From: Cypionkella psychrotolerans
Lineage (GTDB): Bacteria > Pseudomonadota > Alphaproteobacteria > Rhodobacterales > Rhodobacteraceae
Length of the DNA: 64,000 nucleotides
Direction: 5' to 3'
Assembly (NCBI RefSeq): GCF_001294535.1
Contig: NZ_LGIC01000035.1
Span: 1 to 64,000 of the forward strand
Under the pieces are notes generated by a model that made no database searches, had not been told where the DNA came from, and was given only the letters and a program-made list of their open reading frames with translations. The translations under genes and the position numbers were made by a program. The first letter of the stretch is position 1. The number at the start of each line of letters is the position of its first letter. Of the stretch, positions 27,600 through 37,717 are shown piece by piece.

Positions 27600-29633
27600 T
27601 CAAAGCAGCGCTTTGACCTTCGCCACCGCATTCTCTGCCGTGATGCCAAACTCTTTATACAGCCGCTCCATGGGAGCAGATGCACCAAAGCTCGACATCC
27701 CAACGAAATCGGCCTTGCCGTCGCGGCCACGCTCGCCGAGCAACCAGCGATCCCAGCCCTGACGCACGCCAGCTTCAATCGCCACCCGCACCGGACCAGC
27801 TGGCAGCACTTTGCGGCGATAGGCTTCGTCCTGCGCCGCAAACAACTCCATCGACGGCACCGATACAACCCGGGTGCCAATACCCTCGGCTTGCAGCAGA
27901 TCGCGCGCCTTCAACGCAATCTCGACCTCCGAGCCCGTTGCCATCAGAATGACCTGACGTTTGCCCTCGGCCTCGGCCAAAACATAAGCGCCCTTGGACA
28001 CCATATTGGTATTGGTATGGACTTTCCGCACCGTTGGAAGGTTTTGACGGCTCAACGCCAGCACCGAAGGCGTTTTCTTCGAGCTGAGGGCAATCTCCCA
28101 AGCCTCAGCCGTTTCCACCAGATCGGCAGGACGGAACACATAAGTGTTTGGCGTAGCCCGCGAAATCGCCAGATGCTCCACCGGCTGGTGGGTCGGGCCA
28201 TCCTCACCCAAACCGATGCTGTCATGCGTCATCACATACACGACAGGAATCCCCATCAGCGCCGACAGACGCATCGCCGGCCGTGCGTAATCGGTGAAGC
28301 ACATGAAGGTGCCCGAATACGGACGCACCCCGCCATGCAAAGCCATGCCGTTCATCGCTGAAGCCATGCCATGCTCGCGGATGCCGTAATAGACGTAGCG
28401 ACCCTTGCGGTCCTCAACGCCAAACACCCCCAGATCAGCGGTCTTGGTGTTGACCGATCCGGTCAAATCCGCCGAGCCGCCAATGGTTTCCGGCAAAATC
28501 GGGTTCACCGCCGCCAGCACTTTTTCGGACGCCGAACGGGTGGCAAGCTTTGCTCCCGCTTCCGAGGCCGCCTTCTTCACGCCGCGAATGATCGCTGGCA
28601 GTTTCGCCACCACATCGCCCGCGAAAATCCGTTTGAATTCAGCCTGCTTGGCCGGGGAAAGCGCCGCAAACCGCGCCTCCCATTCAGCATGCGCCACACC
28701 GCCACGCACCCCAAAAGCCTCCCACTGCGCCTTGATCTTGGCGGGAATAACGAAGGGCTCCGAAGTCCAGCCATAAGCCTCTTTCGTGGCTTTCATCTGC
28801 GCCGCATCGGTCAAAGCGCCGTGGCCCTTCGAGGTATCCTGCGCCGCATGGCCCAAAGCGATATGGGTCTTGCAATCAATCAGCGTCGGCTTGTCGGATT
28901 TCTTCGCAGCCGTCAAAGCCCGGTCAATATCCACCGGATCATGACCGTCGCAATGCAGCACATTCCAGCCGCTTGCCGCAAACCGCGCGCGCTGGTCGGT
29001 CACATCCGACATCGACACCTTGCCATCAATGGTGATGCCGTTGTTGTCCCACATCACGATCAAGCGGCTCAGCTGCAGTTTCCCAGCCAAACCAATGGCT
29101 TCCTGAGAAACACCCTCCATCAGACAGCCATCGCCCGCGATCACATAAGTATAGTGATCCTGAACCTTAGCCCCCCAACGCGCCCGCAAATTCTCCTCGG
29201 CAATCGCAAAACCGACCGAATTGGCAATGCCCTGACCCAGCGGGCCAGTGGTGGTCTCAACCCCAGACACATGACCATATTCCGGATGACCTGCGGTAAT
29301 CGCGCCCCACTGACGGAAGTTCTTGATCTGCTCAATCGTCATATCGGCATACCCCGTAAGGTATAGCAGCGAATAGATCAGCATCGAGCCATGGCCCGCC
29401 GAGAGAATGAAGCGATCCCTGTCCGCCCAACGCGGCGCTTTCGGATCAAACTTCAGGTGTTTTTCAAACAACACCGTCGCTACATCCGCCATGCCCATCG
29501 GCATGCCGGAATGGCCGGAATTGGCGGCGGCAACGGCGTCCAACGTCAGCGTGCGGATGGCGGCGGCGCGCATCCAATGATCGGGGTGAGCGGTGCGAAG
29601 CGTCTGGATATCCAAGGCTGATGTCCTGTTCAT
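27600..29633 (-). CDS. tkt: Transketolase
   Basis: A 677-residue thiamine-diphosphate enzyme that moves two-carbon units between sugar phosphates in the pentose phosphate and Calvin cycles. Motifs include [16 protein letters not shown] near the N-terminus, [13 protein letters not shown] around the ThDP/metal site, and [15 protein letters not shown] in the C-terminal half. It is divergent from the division-gene cluster. Confidence 0.95.
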   Translation of the reverse strand: MNRTSALDIQTLRTAHPDHWMRAAAIRTLTLDAVAAANSGHSGMPMGMADVATVLFEKHLKFDPKAPRWADRDRFILSAGHGSMLIYSLLYLTGYADMTIEQIKNFRQWGAITAGHPEYGHVSGVETTTGPLGQGIANSVGFAIAEENLRARWGAKVQDHYTYVIAGDGCLMEGVSQEAIGLAGKLQLSRLIVMWDNNGITIDGKVSMSDVTDQRARFAASGWNVLHCDGHDPVDIDRALTAAKKSDKPTLIDCKTHIALGHAAQDTSKGHGALTDAAQMKATKEAYGWTSEPFVIPAKIKAQWEAFGVRGGVAHAEWEARFAALSPAKQAEFKRIFAGDVVAKLPAIIRGVKKAASEAGAKLATRSASEKVLAAVNPILPETIGGSADLTGSVNTKTADLGVFGVEDRKGRYVYYGIREHGMASAMNGMALHGGVRPYSGTFMCFTDYARPAMRLSALMGIPVVYVMTHDSIGLGEDGPTHQPVEHLAISRATPNTYVFRPADLVETAEAWEIALSSKKTPSVLALSRQNLPTVRKVHTNTNMVSKGAYVLAEAEGKRQVILMATGSEVEIALKARDLLQAEGIGTRVVSVPSMELFAAQDEAYRRKVLPAGPVRVAIEAGVRQGWDRWLLGERGRDGKADFVGMSSFGASAPMERLYKEFGITAENAVAKVKALL

Positions 29634-29827
29634 AAGATTGGGTGGGCTGAAAGCTGCATAACAGCCCGTGCGGCAAGATCAAGCGCGCCCCGCAAGGCCT
29701 TGGACGCAAAAGACAAGACGGCCCCGCACCAAGCCGCTAAGATCGCCCTTAACGCAAGGCTTTGCCGATTCGCGAACCGCGGGTAGGGCAGGGCCAGCCC
29801 AGAAGAAACAGAAAGGGCGTAAGACCC

Positions 29828-30337
29828 ATGCAGGATATCGCAGAACTAGAGCGGCGCATCACCGCAGCCCTCGAACGCATCGGGCGCGGAGTGGAAAACC
29901 TCAGCGCCGCCGTGCCAATGCCATCGGACAACCCCACGGCGATGCTGCCCGAAAGCGATTTCGCGGTGCTGAATGAGAAACTTGACGAAGAGCGCATGCT
30001 CAACGCCCAGCTGCAGGAACGCCTGCGCGCGGTGCATCAAAAGGATGAGGCCACGAAATCTGCACTCACCGATGAACTCTCGGCGCTGAACGCCCAGCTT
30101 GCCGCGCAATCCGAGGAACTCGCCCGCCTGCGCGCCACCTCCGCGGCATTGAACGAAGAACTCGCCGCCCTGCGCGATGTCGCCGAGCTGGGTGTCACCG
30201 AACCCGAGCATATCAACAAAGCCATGTTGGCCGAACTTGACGCCCTGCGCAGCGCCCGCGCCTCTGAGGCCGAGGAGCTCTCGGAAATCATCGCCGCGCT
30301 GAACCCGCTGATTGAGGAGGCCGCCGCCAATGCCTGA
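29828..30337 (+). CDS. Coiled-coil protein preceding zapA
   Basis: A 169-residue acidic protein with long heptad-like helices (EERMLNAQLQERLRAVH, then LNAQLAAQSEELARL). I do not recognise a named family; its place before zapA suggests a cell-division or ZapB-like partner. The ATG at 29828 follows a GGG-rich weak ribosome binding site. The stop overlaps the zapA start by 8 bases. Confidence 0.75.
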   Translation: MQDIAELERRITAALERIGRGVENLSAAVPMPSDNPTAMLPESDFAVLNEKLDEERMLNAQLQERLRAVHQKDEATKSALTDELSALNAQLAAQSEELARLRATSAALNEELAALRDVAELGVTEPEHINKAMLAELDALRSARASEAEELSEIIAALNPLIEEAAANA

Positions 30338-30701
30338 TATCGAAATCACCATCGGAGGCCGTAATTTCACCGTTTCCTGCCAACCCGGCGAGGAACATTT
30401 TCTGCGCGGCGCTGCGGGTATGTTGGATACCGAAGCCACCCCCTTGGTCGCGCAAATGGGCCGCCTGCCGGAATCGCGGATGCTGCTGATGGCAGGCCTG
30501 ATGTTGGCTGATAAAACCGCCGCGATTGAGGATGAAAACCGCCAGCTGAAACTGAAACTGGCCGAGATCGAAGCCCGCCCGCAGCCAGAACGCGAGAAAA
30601 TTGAGGTCGCAGTGATCCCGCCCGGCCTGCGGGAAACTCTCGCCGAAATCGCTGCACGGGCCGAGGCGATGGCTGCTTCCGTCGAGGATCGTCTGCAATG
30701 A
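30330..30701 (+). CDS. zapA: Cell division protein ZapA
   Basis: A 123-residue ZapA-like protein: N-terminal IEITIGGRNFTVSC, then RMLLMAGLMLADKTAA and a helical C-terminus. ZapA stabilises the FtsZ ring. It is in one operon with the coiled-coil gene upstream and overlaps the next gene by four bases. Confidence 0.85.
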   Translation: MPDIEITIGGRNFTVSCQPGEEHFLRGAAGMLDTEATPLVAQMGRLPESRMLLMAGLMLADKTAAIEDENRQLKLKLAEIEARPQPEREKIEVAVIPPGLRETLAEIAARAEAMAASVEDRLQ

Positions 30702-31036
30702 TCCGCACATTTGCCTTGCTGGCGCTGCTTGCCGCCTGCACACCCGAAGAAGCCCCACCGCCCGTCGCTGATGTCGGCACGACGCAGTATTTGTGCGCGG
30801 ACGGGACGATCATCCCGGTTCTTCAAGGCACTGACGGCAATATCAGAATCACCGTGAAGGGCGAAAACTTCAACCTGATTGCCGAAGAAGCCGCCTCTGG
30901 CGCCCGCTATGGCTGGCCCTCGGACGGGTCTAACTATGTCTGGTGGACCAAGGGCAAAGAAGGCACGCTTTACTGGAAAGACGGCACCAAGGGCGGCGAG
31001 GAAACCATCCTGCACTCTGACTGCAAACAACAGTAA
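30698..31036 (+). CDS. MliC-like lipoprotein
   Basis: A 112-residue protein with a lipobox (LLAAC) near residue 14 and a MliC-like fold: YLCADGTIIPV, EAASGARYGW, WTKGKEGTLYW. MliC proteins inhibit C-type lysozyme in the periplasm. Here inhibitor activity is inferred only. It starts in the ATGA overlap with zapA. Confidence 0.75.
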   Translation: MIRTFALLALLAACTPEEAPPPVADVGTTQYLCADGTIIPVLQGTDGNIRITVKGENFNLIAEEAASGARYGWPSDGSNYVWWTKGKEGTLYWKDGTKGGEETILHSDCKQQ

Positions 31037-31084
31037 CCAAAAACAACAGTAACCAAACGCCAACTCCGCAGTATTTGATTAAAA

Positions 31085-31144
31085 TTTGCTTTCACAACGG
31101 CATAAATACTCCGGGGGCGCGGGGGCAGGCCCCCGCACCCCCGG
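31085..31144. repeat. Dispersed repeat of the CACATTGG..CAAATA type (copy 2)
   Basis: GCTTTCACAACGGCATAAATA followed by a GGGGGCAGGCCCCC-type hairpin. It sits between the MliC-like gene and grxD, which converge. See the copies at 20739-20798 and 39490-39520. Confidence 0.6.
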
Positions 31145-31161
31145 ATCAATCAGCACAGTCC

Positions 31162-31524
31162 TCAGCCGACATTCGCTTCGCGGATTTTCTCCGCTGCCGC
31201 TTTGTCAAACGCGACACCATTGGCTTCCAACAATGCATCCAACTCGCCCGACAAAGTCATCTCAATGGCAATGTCGCAGCCGCCGACAAACTCGCCCTTG
31301 ACGTAAAGCTGCGGAATCGTGGGCCAATCCGAGAATTCCTTGATGCCCTGCCGGATTTCGGCATCCGCCAGCACATTCACATCGGCATATTCGACGCCCA
31401 AATAATTCAAAATCCCCGCCACCTTCGACGAGAACCCACATTGCGGCATCAACTTGTTGCCCTTCATAAACAACACCACATCGTTCTTCGTCACGGTGTC
31501 TTTGATCATCTCAAGAGCGGTCAT
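31162..31524 (-). CDS. grxD: Monothiol glutaredoxin (GrxD type)
   Basis: A 120-residue monothiol glutaredoxin with CGFSS as the single-Cys iron-sulfur/glutathione site and WPTIPQLYV. It works in Fe-S cluster trafficking, often with BolA; bolA lies just upstream in the same direction. The ATG at 31522-31524 has AAGGAAAAGCGAGC upstream. Confidence 0.93.
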   Translation of the reverse strand: MTALEMIKDTVTKNDVVLFMKGNKLMPQCGFSSKVAGILNYLGVEYADVNVLADAEIRQGIKEFSDWPTIPQLYVKGEFVGGCDIAIEMTLSGELDALLEANGVAFDKAAAEKIREANVG

Positions 31525-31663
31525 GCTCGCTTTTCCTTTTCGTTTCCGACGTTTCCACCTGATCGCCAATAGCAATCCGACACACCCAGACAATAACGGC
31601 CATCAACACACCAACAATACCGAAGGCAGCACCACCGAAATTACCCAGATGCCTAAATTTCAT
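31511..31663 (-). CDS. 50-residue membrane ORF between bolA and grxD
   Basis: A short frame begins ATGAAATTTAGGCATCTG one base after the bolA stop (TGA G ATG) and ends 14 bases inside grxD. The product has one hydrophobic segment (about residues 12-32, [20 protein letters not shown] region) and a charged tail. It is too short for routine gene callers. The tight overlap at both ends suggests translational coupling. Function unknown. Confidence 0.5.
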   Translation of the reverse strand: MKFRHLGNFGGAAFGIVGVLMAVIVWVCRIAIGDQVETSETKRKSEHDRS

Positions 31664-31664
31664 C

Positions 31665-31901
31665 TCATTCCGGCGCTTTCGTCGTCAGTGCCAGCGCGTG
31701 CAGCGCACCACTTGGCCCGTCCATCTTGCCCTTCAAACTGGCATAAACCGCGCGCTGTTGTTGCACCCGGTTCATGCCCTTGAAGCTGGCATCAATCACC
31801 TCAGCCGAGAAATGCGCGCCGTCGTCGCCCTGCACGGTGATCTTGGCCTGCGGGAAGGCCACGCGGATCAAGGCTTCAATCTCATGGGCTTCGATCGCCA
31901 T
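31665..31901 (-). CDS. bolA: BolA family protein
   Basis: A 78-residue BolA-fold protein with the family HTH-like core (HFSAEVIDASFKGMNRVQQQ). BolA binds monothiol glutaredoxins with an Fe-S cluster, and grxD lies close by in the same direction. The ATG follows AGGAG. The gene is short but has the usual BolA length. Confidence 0.9.
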   Translation of the reverse strand: MAIEAHEIEALIRVAFPQAKITVQGDDGAHFSAEVIDASFKGMNRVQQQRAVYASLKGKMDGPSGALHALALTTKAPE

Positions 31902-31964
31902 TGCACACTCCTGAATTACTCCCGCCAAATGTAAGCTTGGGGCAGGGGCGGTGCAAGAGGCCAA

Positions 31965-32450
31965 TCAGCCCCGCGCTTGCCACTCATTGCGCAGCATCCC
32001 GTAGATCAGCAAATCCACCACGCGCCCCAACGCGGGCCGATACCAATGCCCACGCAGACGCCCCTCCAGCACAAACCCCGCCCGCAGATACGCCGCCTGC
32101 GCACGCAGATTCTCACCCGAGGCATCCAACCATAGCCGCTGCGCAGCCAAATCCTGAAACGCATAGTCGATGAGCGCGCGCATAAAAGCCTGACCTTCGC
32201 CATGCCCCGGAAGGTCCAGCGCCAACCGCCGCAATTCGACCACGCCAGAGCCAAACTGCGGCAGCGCATATAGCGCAAACCCGCGCGGCCCGTGATCGTC
32301 TTCCCAGATCAGCAATCGCTCTGCAAGGCTGGTCAGGTAAACCGCCAACCCGGCCTCATCCTCATCGGTCAGAAAGGGCAGATAGTCAGCCCGCCGAGTG
32401 ACGCTGTGAATAAAGCCAAGATCAGCGGACTGGGCAGGGCGCAGCCTCAC
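31965..32450 (-). CDS. GNAT N-acetyltransferase
   Basis: A 161-residue GNAT-fold acetyltransferase with a coenzyme A-binding loop ([13 protein letters not shown]) and a C-terminal [13 protein letters not shown] segment typical of the fold. Acceptor unknown. The GTG start at 32450 overlaps the purL stop by four bases, so the two are likely co-translated. Confidence 0.85.
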   Translation of the reverse strand: MRLRPAQSADLGFIHSVTRRADYLPFLTDEDEAGLAVYLTSLAERLLIWEDDHGPRGFALYALPQFGSGVVELRRLALDLPGHGEGQAFMRALIDYAFQDLAAQRLWLDASGENLRAQAAYLRAGFVLEGRLRGHWYRPALGRVVDLLIYGMLRNEWQARG

Positions 32451-34606
32451 CCCACTGCCTTCTCAAACGCGCTGCGATAGAGGTTCGACAACTCCGCCAA
32501 GCTTGCCTTGTCGCCACCGAAGTCCACCGATGCGCCGCCGAACGTGCCGACGCGGATCACTTCGATGCCACTCAGCAAAGCCGCTGCCTCCAATGCCTGC
32601 GCCCCGGTCGCATCCGCAGCGATCAAATACCGCGCCTGATCCTCGCCAAACAGCGTCGGAATATCGCCCGCGATCAGCGCCACACCCAAACCCGCGCCCT
32701 CGGCCATCTCAAACGCCGCCAGTCCAAGCCCGCCATCCGCCAAATCGGTGCAAGCCCGAATGGCTTTGCGGTTCGCCAGAATGAAATCCCCGCTCGCCTT
32801 CTCAGCGCCCAGATCAACACGCGGAGCATCCCCCGCCTCGATCCCAAAGGCCTCGGCCAACAGTGCCGACTGCCCCAGATGCCCAAACGTCTCGCCCACA
32901 ACCAGCGCCACATCGCCCGCCATCGGACGCCCGGCGATCAGATCATCCAACGAGGCCAAAATCCCCACCGCGCCAATCGTCGGCGTCGGCAAAATCCCCG
33001 AACCATCCGTCTCATTATACAATGACACGTTGCCCGAAACGATCGGCATATCCAGCGCCAGCACAGCCGCGCCAATGCCCTTAATCGCCCCCACCATCTG
33101 CCCCATGATCTCGGGCTTTTCGGGGTTGCCGAAGTTCAGGTTATCTGTCGTAGCCAAAGGCTTAGCCCCGACAGCGATCAGGTTCCGGTAAGCTTCCGCC
33201 ACCGCCTGCTTACCACCTTCAAACGGATTCGCCTTCACATAGCGCGGCGTCACATCCGAGGTGAACGCCAGCGCCTTGCCCGTGCCATGCACCCGCACAA
33301 CCCCTGCACCAGCCCCCGGCGCCACCACCGTATCTGCCCCAACCATGCTATCATACTGCTCGTAAACCCAAGCTTTCTGCGCATAATTGGGCGAACCGAT
33401 CAGCGCCCGCAGCCCCGCAATCGCGCCAATCGCAGGCACATCCCCCAAGGCCGCAGCCGCAGGCGTTTCCACCCAAGGCCGATCATATTCTGGCGCAGAG
33501 GAAGACAGCTTCGACAAAGGCAGATCCGCTTTCACCTCATTGCCATGCAGGATCAGGAAGCGATCCTCGGGAATAGTCTCGCCGACAATGGCAAAATCCA
33601 GATCCCATTTCACAAAAATCGCCCGCGCCACATCCTCCAGTTCCGGCTTCAGAACCATCAGCATCCGCTCTTGGCTCTCGGACAACATCATCTCATAAGC
33701 CGTCATGTTGGTTTCGCGCTGCGGCACTGCATCGAGTTGCAGCTTGATCCCCAAGCCGCCCTTATCGCCCATCTCAACCGCCGAGCAGGTCAGGCCAGCC
33801 GCGCCCATATCCTGAATGGAAATCACAGCCCCCGAAGCCATCAGTTCCAGACAAGCCTCCAACAGCCGCTTTTCGGTGAAGGGGTCGCCAACCTGCACGG
33901 TGGGGCGCTTTTCCTCAATCGTGTCGTCAAACTCAGCCGAGGCCATCGTCGCCCCGCCGACGCCATCCCGCCCCGTCTTGGCGCCCAAGTAAACCACTGG
34001 CATTCCCACACCCGAGGCCACCGAATAGAAAATCTTGTCGGCATCCGCCAACCCGGCGGCAAAAGCGTTCACCAGACAGTTGCCGTTATACGATTTATGA
34101 AACCGCACCTCGCCCGCAACCGTCGGCACACCAAACGCATTGCCATAAGATCCCACGCCCTCAACCACGCCCTTCACCAGATAGCCGGTTTTCGGATGCG
34201 ACGGCACGCCAAACGACAGCGAGTTCATCGCCGCAATCGGCCGCGCCCCCATGGTGAACACATCGCGCAAAATCCCGCCAACGCCCGTCGCAGCGCCCTG
34301 ATGCGGCTCGATATAGGACGGGTGGTTGTGCGACTCCATCTTGAAGATCACCGCCTGCCCGTCGCCAATATCGACAACCCCGGCATTCTCGCCCGGTCCA
34401 CAAATCACCTGCGGCCCAGTGGTCGGCAAGGTCCGCAGCCAACGCTTCGACGACTTATAGCTGCAATGCTCATTCCACATCGCCGAGAAAATCCCCAGCT
34501 CGGTGAACGAAGGCTCGCGCCCGATGATCTCCAACAACCGCTGATATTCATCCGGCTTCATGCCATGCTTTGCGATCAGATCAGGCGTGATGGCAGGCTC
34601 GGTCAT
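32447..34606 (-). CDS. purL: Phosphoribosylformylglycinamidine synthase subunit PurL
   Basis: A 719-residue small-type PurL, which uses ATP and ammonia to convert FGAR to FGAM in purine synthesis. Family motifs: [25 protein letters not shown] and [17 protein letters not shown] segments. This length matches the PurLQS three-subunit form, so purQ and purS should be elsewhere. The ATG at 34604-34606 follows GGGGAA. Confidence 0.95.
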   Translation of the reverse strand: MTEPAITPDLIAKHGMKPDEYQRLLEIIGREPSFTELGIFSAMWNEHCSYKSSKRWLRTLPTTGPQVICGPGENAGVVDIGDGQAVIFKMESHNHPSYIEPHQGAATGVGGILRDVFTMGARPIAAMNSLSFGVPSHPKTGYLVKGVVEGVGSYGNAFGVPTVAGEVRFHKSYNGNCLVNAFAAGLADADKIFYSVASGVGMPVVYLGAKTGRDGVGGATMASAEFDDTIEEKRPTVQVGDPFTEKRLLEACLELMASGAVISIQDMGAAGLTCSAVEMGDKGGLGIKLQLDAVPQRETNMTAYEMMLSESQERMLMVLKPELEDVARAIFVKWDLDFAIVGETIPEDRFLILHGNEVKADLPLSKLSSSAPEYDRPWVETPAAAALGDVPAIGAIAGLRALIGSPNYAQKAWVYEQYDSMVGADTVVAPGAGAGVVRVHGTGKALAFTSDVTPRYVKANPFEGGKQAVAEAYRNLIAVGAKPLATTDNLNFGNPEKPEIMGQMVGAIKGIGAAVLALDMPIVSGNVSLYNETDGSGILPTPTIGAVGILASLDDLIAGRPMAGDVALVVGETFGHLGQSALLAEAFGIEAGDAPRVDLGAEKASGDFILANRKAIRACTDLADGGLGLAAFEMAEGAGLGVALIAGDIPTLFGEDQARYLIAADATGAQALEAAALLSGIEVIRVGTFGGASVDFGGDKASLAELSNLYRSAFEKAVG

Positions 34607-34764
34607 GGCATTCCCCGGATATATGAGAGTTGTGGGCGTCATAGGCCAAGCGGGCCAACAGGGAAAGGCCCGGGGCAAATTTCGCGCAATTATTTCACGC
34701 GCGCTGTCGAAATCGGCCAAGCCCGAACGTCCTTGTGCTATCGAAACCCAAGAAGGAGACGAAA

Positions 34765-35115
34765 ATGCAATTCATCGCCCTTATCTATTCCACCCCCGGC
34801 AGCGAACCGCCCCATGGCAGCCCCGAATTTGACGCCTTCATGCAGGGCTATTTCGCGCTGACCGCCAAGCTGAAAGCCGATGGCGCCTATCTCGCGGGCG
34901 AGGGCCTGAAACCGGTGCAAACCGCCACCTCGGTACGGCTGCGCGGCGGCAAGGTCGAAACCATGGACGGCCCGTTTGCTGAAACCAAAGAACATTTGGG
35001 CGGCTTCTACCTGTTCAACGTCGAAAACCTAGAGGCCGCCATCGCCTATGCCGCAATGATCCCCTCGGTGGCTTGGGGCACCGTCGAATTGCGCCCGGTG
35101 ATGGAATATAACTGA
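34765..35115 (+). CDS. DGPF/YCII-domain protein linked to an ECF sigma factor
   Basis: A 116-residue YCII-related protein with the motif [13 protein letters not shown]. Such proteins are found next to ECF42-type sigma genes and are proposed partners or effectors. The ATG at 34765 has AAGGAGAC upstream. The next gene follows after nine bases. Confidence 0.88.
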   Translation: MQFIALIYSTPGSEPPHGSPEFDAFMQGYFALTAKLKADGAYLAGEGLKPVQTATSVRLRGGKVETMDGPFAETKEHLGGFYLFNVENLEAAIAYAAMIPSVAWGTVELRPVMEYN

Positions 35116-35124
35116 GGCCACACC

Positions 35125-36351
35125 ATGAGCGACCCCGCCGCAGCTTTAGCACATTGCCTGCGGCGGGACCGTGGCCGTATCCTTGCCGCCCTGATCGCCC
35201 GGGTGCAAGATTTCCAACTCGCCGAGGATGCGCTGCAAGACGCCTGCGTTTCGGCCCTGATCCATTGGGGCCGGGCAGGGCCGCCGCATCGGCCAGAGGC
35301 GTGGCTGATCCGCGCCGCCTTCCGCAAAGCCATCGACCGCCTGCGTGGGGTGGCGCGCGATAGCCGCCAAGCCGCAGCGCTGACCCAGCTCGCCCGCGAT
35401 GAGGCCGCCGATGATCCCGCCAGCATCCCCGACGAACGCCTCAGGCTGATCTTCACCTGTTGCCACCCGGCGCTAGATGAAAAATCCCGCTGTGCACTGA
35501 CCCTGCGCACCGTCTGCAGCCTTTCCACCGCGGAAATCGCCGCCGCCTTCCTCGATACGGAGTCCACCATGGGCCAGCGCATCACCCGCGCCAAAGCCCG
35601 CATCGCCGCTCTGCACCTGCGTTTTGATCTGCCCGATCCCGCCGATTGGCCGGAACGCCTACGCTCTGTGCTGACGGTGATCTACCTGATCTTCACCACC
35701 GGCCACGCCGCCGCCAACCCAAGCCTCTGCATTGACGGGATCTTCCTCGCCCGCCTGCTGCAAACCCTGCTGCCCAATGATCCCGAAACCCAAGCCTGCC
35801 TCGCGCTGATGCTGTTCACCCAGGCCCGCACCGCTGCCCGCGCGCCAAAGGGCCAGACCATCCCGCCCGAACACCAAGACCGCAGCCTGTGGAACGCCGC
35901 CGAAATCACCGAAGCCCTCAGCCTGCTGAACGCCGCCATCAGCCAAAGCCGTCCCGGCCCGATGCAGCTGAAAGCCGCCATCGCCGCCGCCCATATCCTG
36001 CCGCCAACCCCCGATTGGCCGCAGATAGAGGCGCTTTATGCCCGCTTGTTCGAGTTGGAGCCCACCCCGGTCGTAGCCCTCAATCACGCAGTGGCGCTTG
36101 CCGAAACCGGACACGCGGTGCAGGCCCTGCGCCTGCTCGAACCCCTCGCCGAAGCTCTTGCCAGCTATCAACCCTACCACGCCGCGCTTGCGCATCTGTT
36201 GGCGCTAACGGCGAATCATCCCGCCGCTTATACCGCCTACAGCCGCGCCATCGCACTTGCAGCAAATCTCGCAGACGCAGCATTTTTGGCCGAACGCCGC
36301 AAAAATCTGCTTGATGTGCGGGCAGTTAACAAAATCCCCCCCGAAAGCTAA
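35125..36351 (+). CDS. ECF42-type RNA polymerase sigma factor with C-terminal TPR-like domain
   Basis: A 408-residue sigma factor. Region 2 lies near residues 25-55 (QLAEDALQDACVSAL) and region 4 near 130-165 (CSLSTAEIAAAFLDTESTMGQRITRAKARI region). A long helical, TPR-like C-terminal domain (DUF6596 type) follows, ending around ANLADAAFLAERRKNL. There is no anti-sigma gene next to it; the DGPF gene upstream fits the ECF42 group. What activates it is unknown. Confidence 0.88.
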   Translation: MSDPAAALAHCLRRDRGRILAALIARVQDFQLAEDALQDACVSALIHWGRAGPPHRPEAWLIRAAFRKAIDRLRGVARDSRQAAALTQLARDEAADDPASIPDERLRLIFTCCHPALDEKSRCALTLRTVCSLSTAEIAAAFLDTESTMGQRITRAKARIAALHLRFDLPDPADWPERLRSVLTVIYLIFTTGHAAANPSLCIDGIFLARLLQTLLPNDPETQACLALMLFTQARTAARAPKGQTIPPEHQDRSLWNAAEITEALSLLNAAISQSRPGPMQLKAAIAAAHILPPTPDWPQIEALYARLFELEPTPVVALNHAVALAETGHAVQALRLLEPLAEALASYQPYHAALAHLLALTANHPAAYTAYSRAIALAANLADAAFLAERRKNLLDVRAVNKIPPES

Positions 36352-36430
36352 AAAAAAGGCCGAGCTTTCGCTCGGCCAAGTCCAACAGGGAGGTATGAAG
36401 CAACAAGAGCGAACTCGACTGCTGCCTCAC
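36351..36430 (-). ncRNA. Candidate small RNA with anti-Shine-Dalgarno-like linker (locus 1)
   Basis: On the minus strand: a 5' stem-loop (36400-36425, GCAGCA..UUCG..UGUUGC), the linker CCTCCCTGTTGGACT (36379-36393), then a terminator with 8-bp stem GGCCGAGC, GAAA loop and T7 (36351-36377). A promoter-like pair TTGAGG (36459-36464) and TAGATA (36436-36441), spaced 17, lies upstream and fits a start near 36429, giving about 80 nt. A plus-strand GGGAGG followed by a 19-codon ORF is the alternative, but that strand has no T-tract. Inferred from sequence; needs RNA data. Confidence 0.6.
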
Positions 36431-36567
36431 AGCGGTATCTATACCTATGGCTGAATTGCCTCAATGAAGAACAGGCTGCAAACGCAGCAATGCCGTCATG
36501 CGTTGCGCGCATAGCTTTGACCGAATGGTCAATTTTCACCTGATGGCGGACGCGCGCCTTTGAAATG

Positions 36568-36596
36568 AAAAAGCCCCGCCCACTCGGGCAAGGCTT
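36568..36596 (-). terminator. Intrinsic terminator after LysR gene
   Basis: A stem AAGCC..GCCC / GGGC..GGCTT with the minus-strand T-tract, 27 bases after the LysR stop. Confidence 0.8.
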
Positions 36597-36622
36597 CCTC
36601 CACCCCATAGCTTTCGCGCAGC

Positions 36623-37516
36623 CTACAACTGCTGCCGCTTACGAAACGCAAAGATTTCTTCGGTCACGAAATCTCGAAACGCTGACACCCGCTTCGAGTG
36701 CCGCAATTCCTCAGGATAGGCCAGAAACACCGGCACTTCCGTCGATTCCGTCTCCGGCAACACCCGCACCAGATGCGGAAAGTCTTCGGTCAGGTAATCT
36801 GGCAGCACGCCGATGCCCAGATGGTTCAACACCCCCTGCAGCACCCCGAAATAGTTGTTCACCGTCAGCGTCGAGGGAATGTCATGCGCCATCAATTCTG
36901 CCACCAAATTCGCCCCCGCCGCCACCTGAGCCGTACCCGCATGTTGGCAGATCAACCGATGCTGCGCGAAATCATCCATCGTCAGCGGCGTGCCATGTTC
37001 CGCCAGATATTCCGGCGTCGCATAAAGCCGCATCCGAATGTTCATCAAGCGCTTGCGGATCAGATCGGCTTGGCTGGGCTCTTTCATCCGAATGGCCACA
37101 TCCGCCTCCCGCATCGGCAGATCAAGCACGCGTTCTTCCAGCATCAAATCAATCTTCAGGCTGGGATACTTCTTATACAACGCCGGCAACCGCGGCGCCA
37201 ACCACAACGTGCCAAAGCCCGTCGTCGTCGTCACCCGCAACTCGCCAAACACCTCATCCTCGGAATCCCGGATCCGCGCCGCCGTCGCATCCAGCCGTTT
37301 GACCATCGCTTGCGTCGCATCATACAGCAACTCGCCCTGTTCGGTCAGGATCAACCCGCGGGCATGGCGGTGGAACAGCGTCACCGAAAGGCTCTCCTCC
37401 AGCGCGCGAATTTGCCGGCTAACGGCGGATTGCGACAGATGCAGCACTTCGCCCGCATGTGTAAGGCTGCCCTTTTCGGCAACCGCATGAAAAATGCGCA
37501 GCTTGTCCCAGTCCAT
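36623..37516 (-). CDS. LysR-family transcriptional regulator
   Basis: A 297-residue LysR regulator: N-terminal winged HTH (RIFHAVAEKGSLTHAGEVLH, then LSQSAVSRQIRALEE) and a substrate-binding domain (about 90-290). Target genes cannot be read; the divergent acyltransferase gene (37718) is one candidate. The ATG at 37516 is preceded by GGGACC. Confidence 0.92.
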   Translation of the reverse strand: MDWDKLRIFHAVAEKGSLTHAGEVLHLSQSAVSRQIRALEESLSVTLFHRHARGLILTEQGELLYDATQAMVKRLDATAARIRDSEDEVFGELRVTTTTGFGTLWLAPRLPALYKKYPSLKIDLMLEERVLDLPMREADVAIRMKEPSQADLIRKRLMNIRMRLYATPEYLAEHGTPLTMDDFAQHRLICQHAGTAQVAAGANLVAELMAHDIPSTLTVNNYFGVLQGVLNHLGIGVLPDYLTEDFPHLVRVLPETESTEVPVFLAYPEELRHSKRVSAFRDFVTEEIFAFRKRQQL

Positions 37517-37717
37517 CGGTCCCTCAAAATTATTTCACGGATGATACCATGAGCCTGCTTATCTATGCACAAAATCCGCCCTGTAAACCGGGTAAATCCG
37601 TAATTATTCCCTCTATTTGTCAGCCTTATCCCTCGTCCGCTGTCATTTCAGCGTCACGCACAGCCATTACCCTGTCACAAACCCGCCATGCCGCCCGTGC
37701 AAACCCCCGAGGTTCCC

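Noticed and set aside
36394-36454. A 19-codon leader peptide with GGGAGG ribosome binding site on the plus strand
   Set aside because: The same sequence reads as an anti-SD linker of a minus-strand RNA with terminator, and the second locus has no equivalent ORF.
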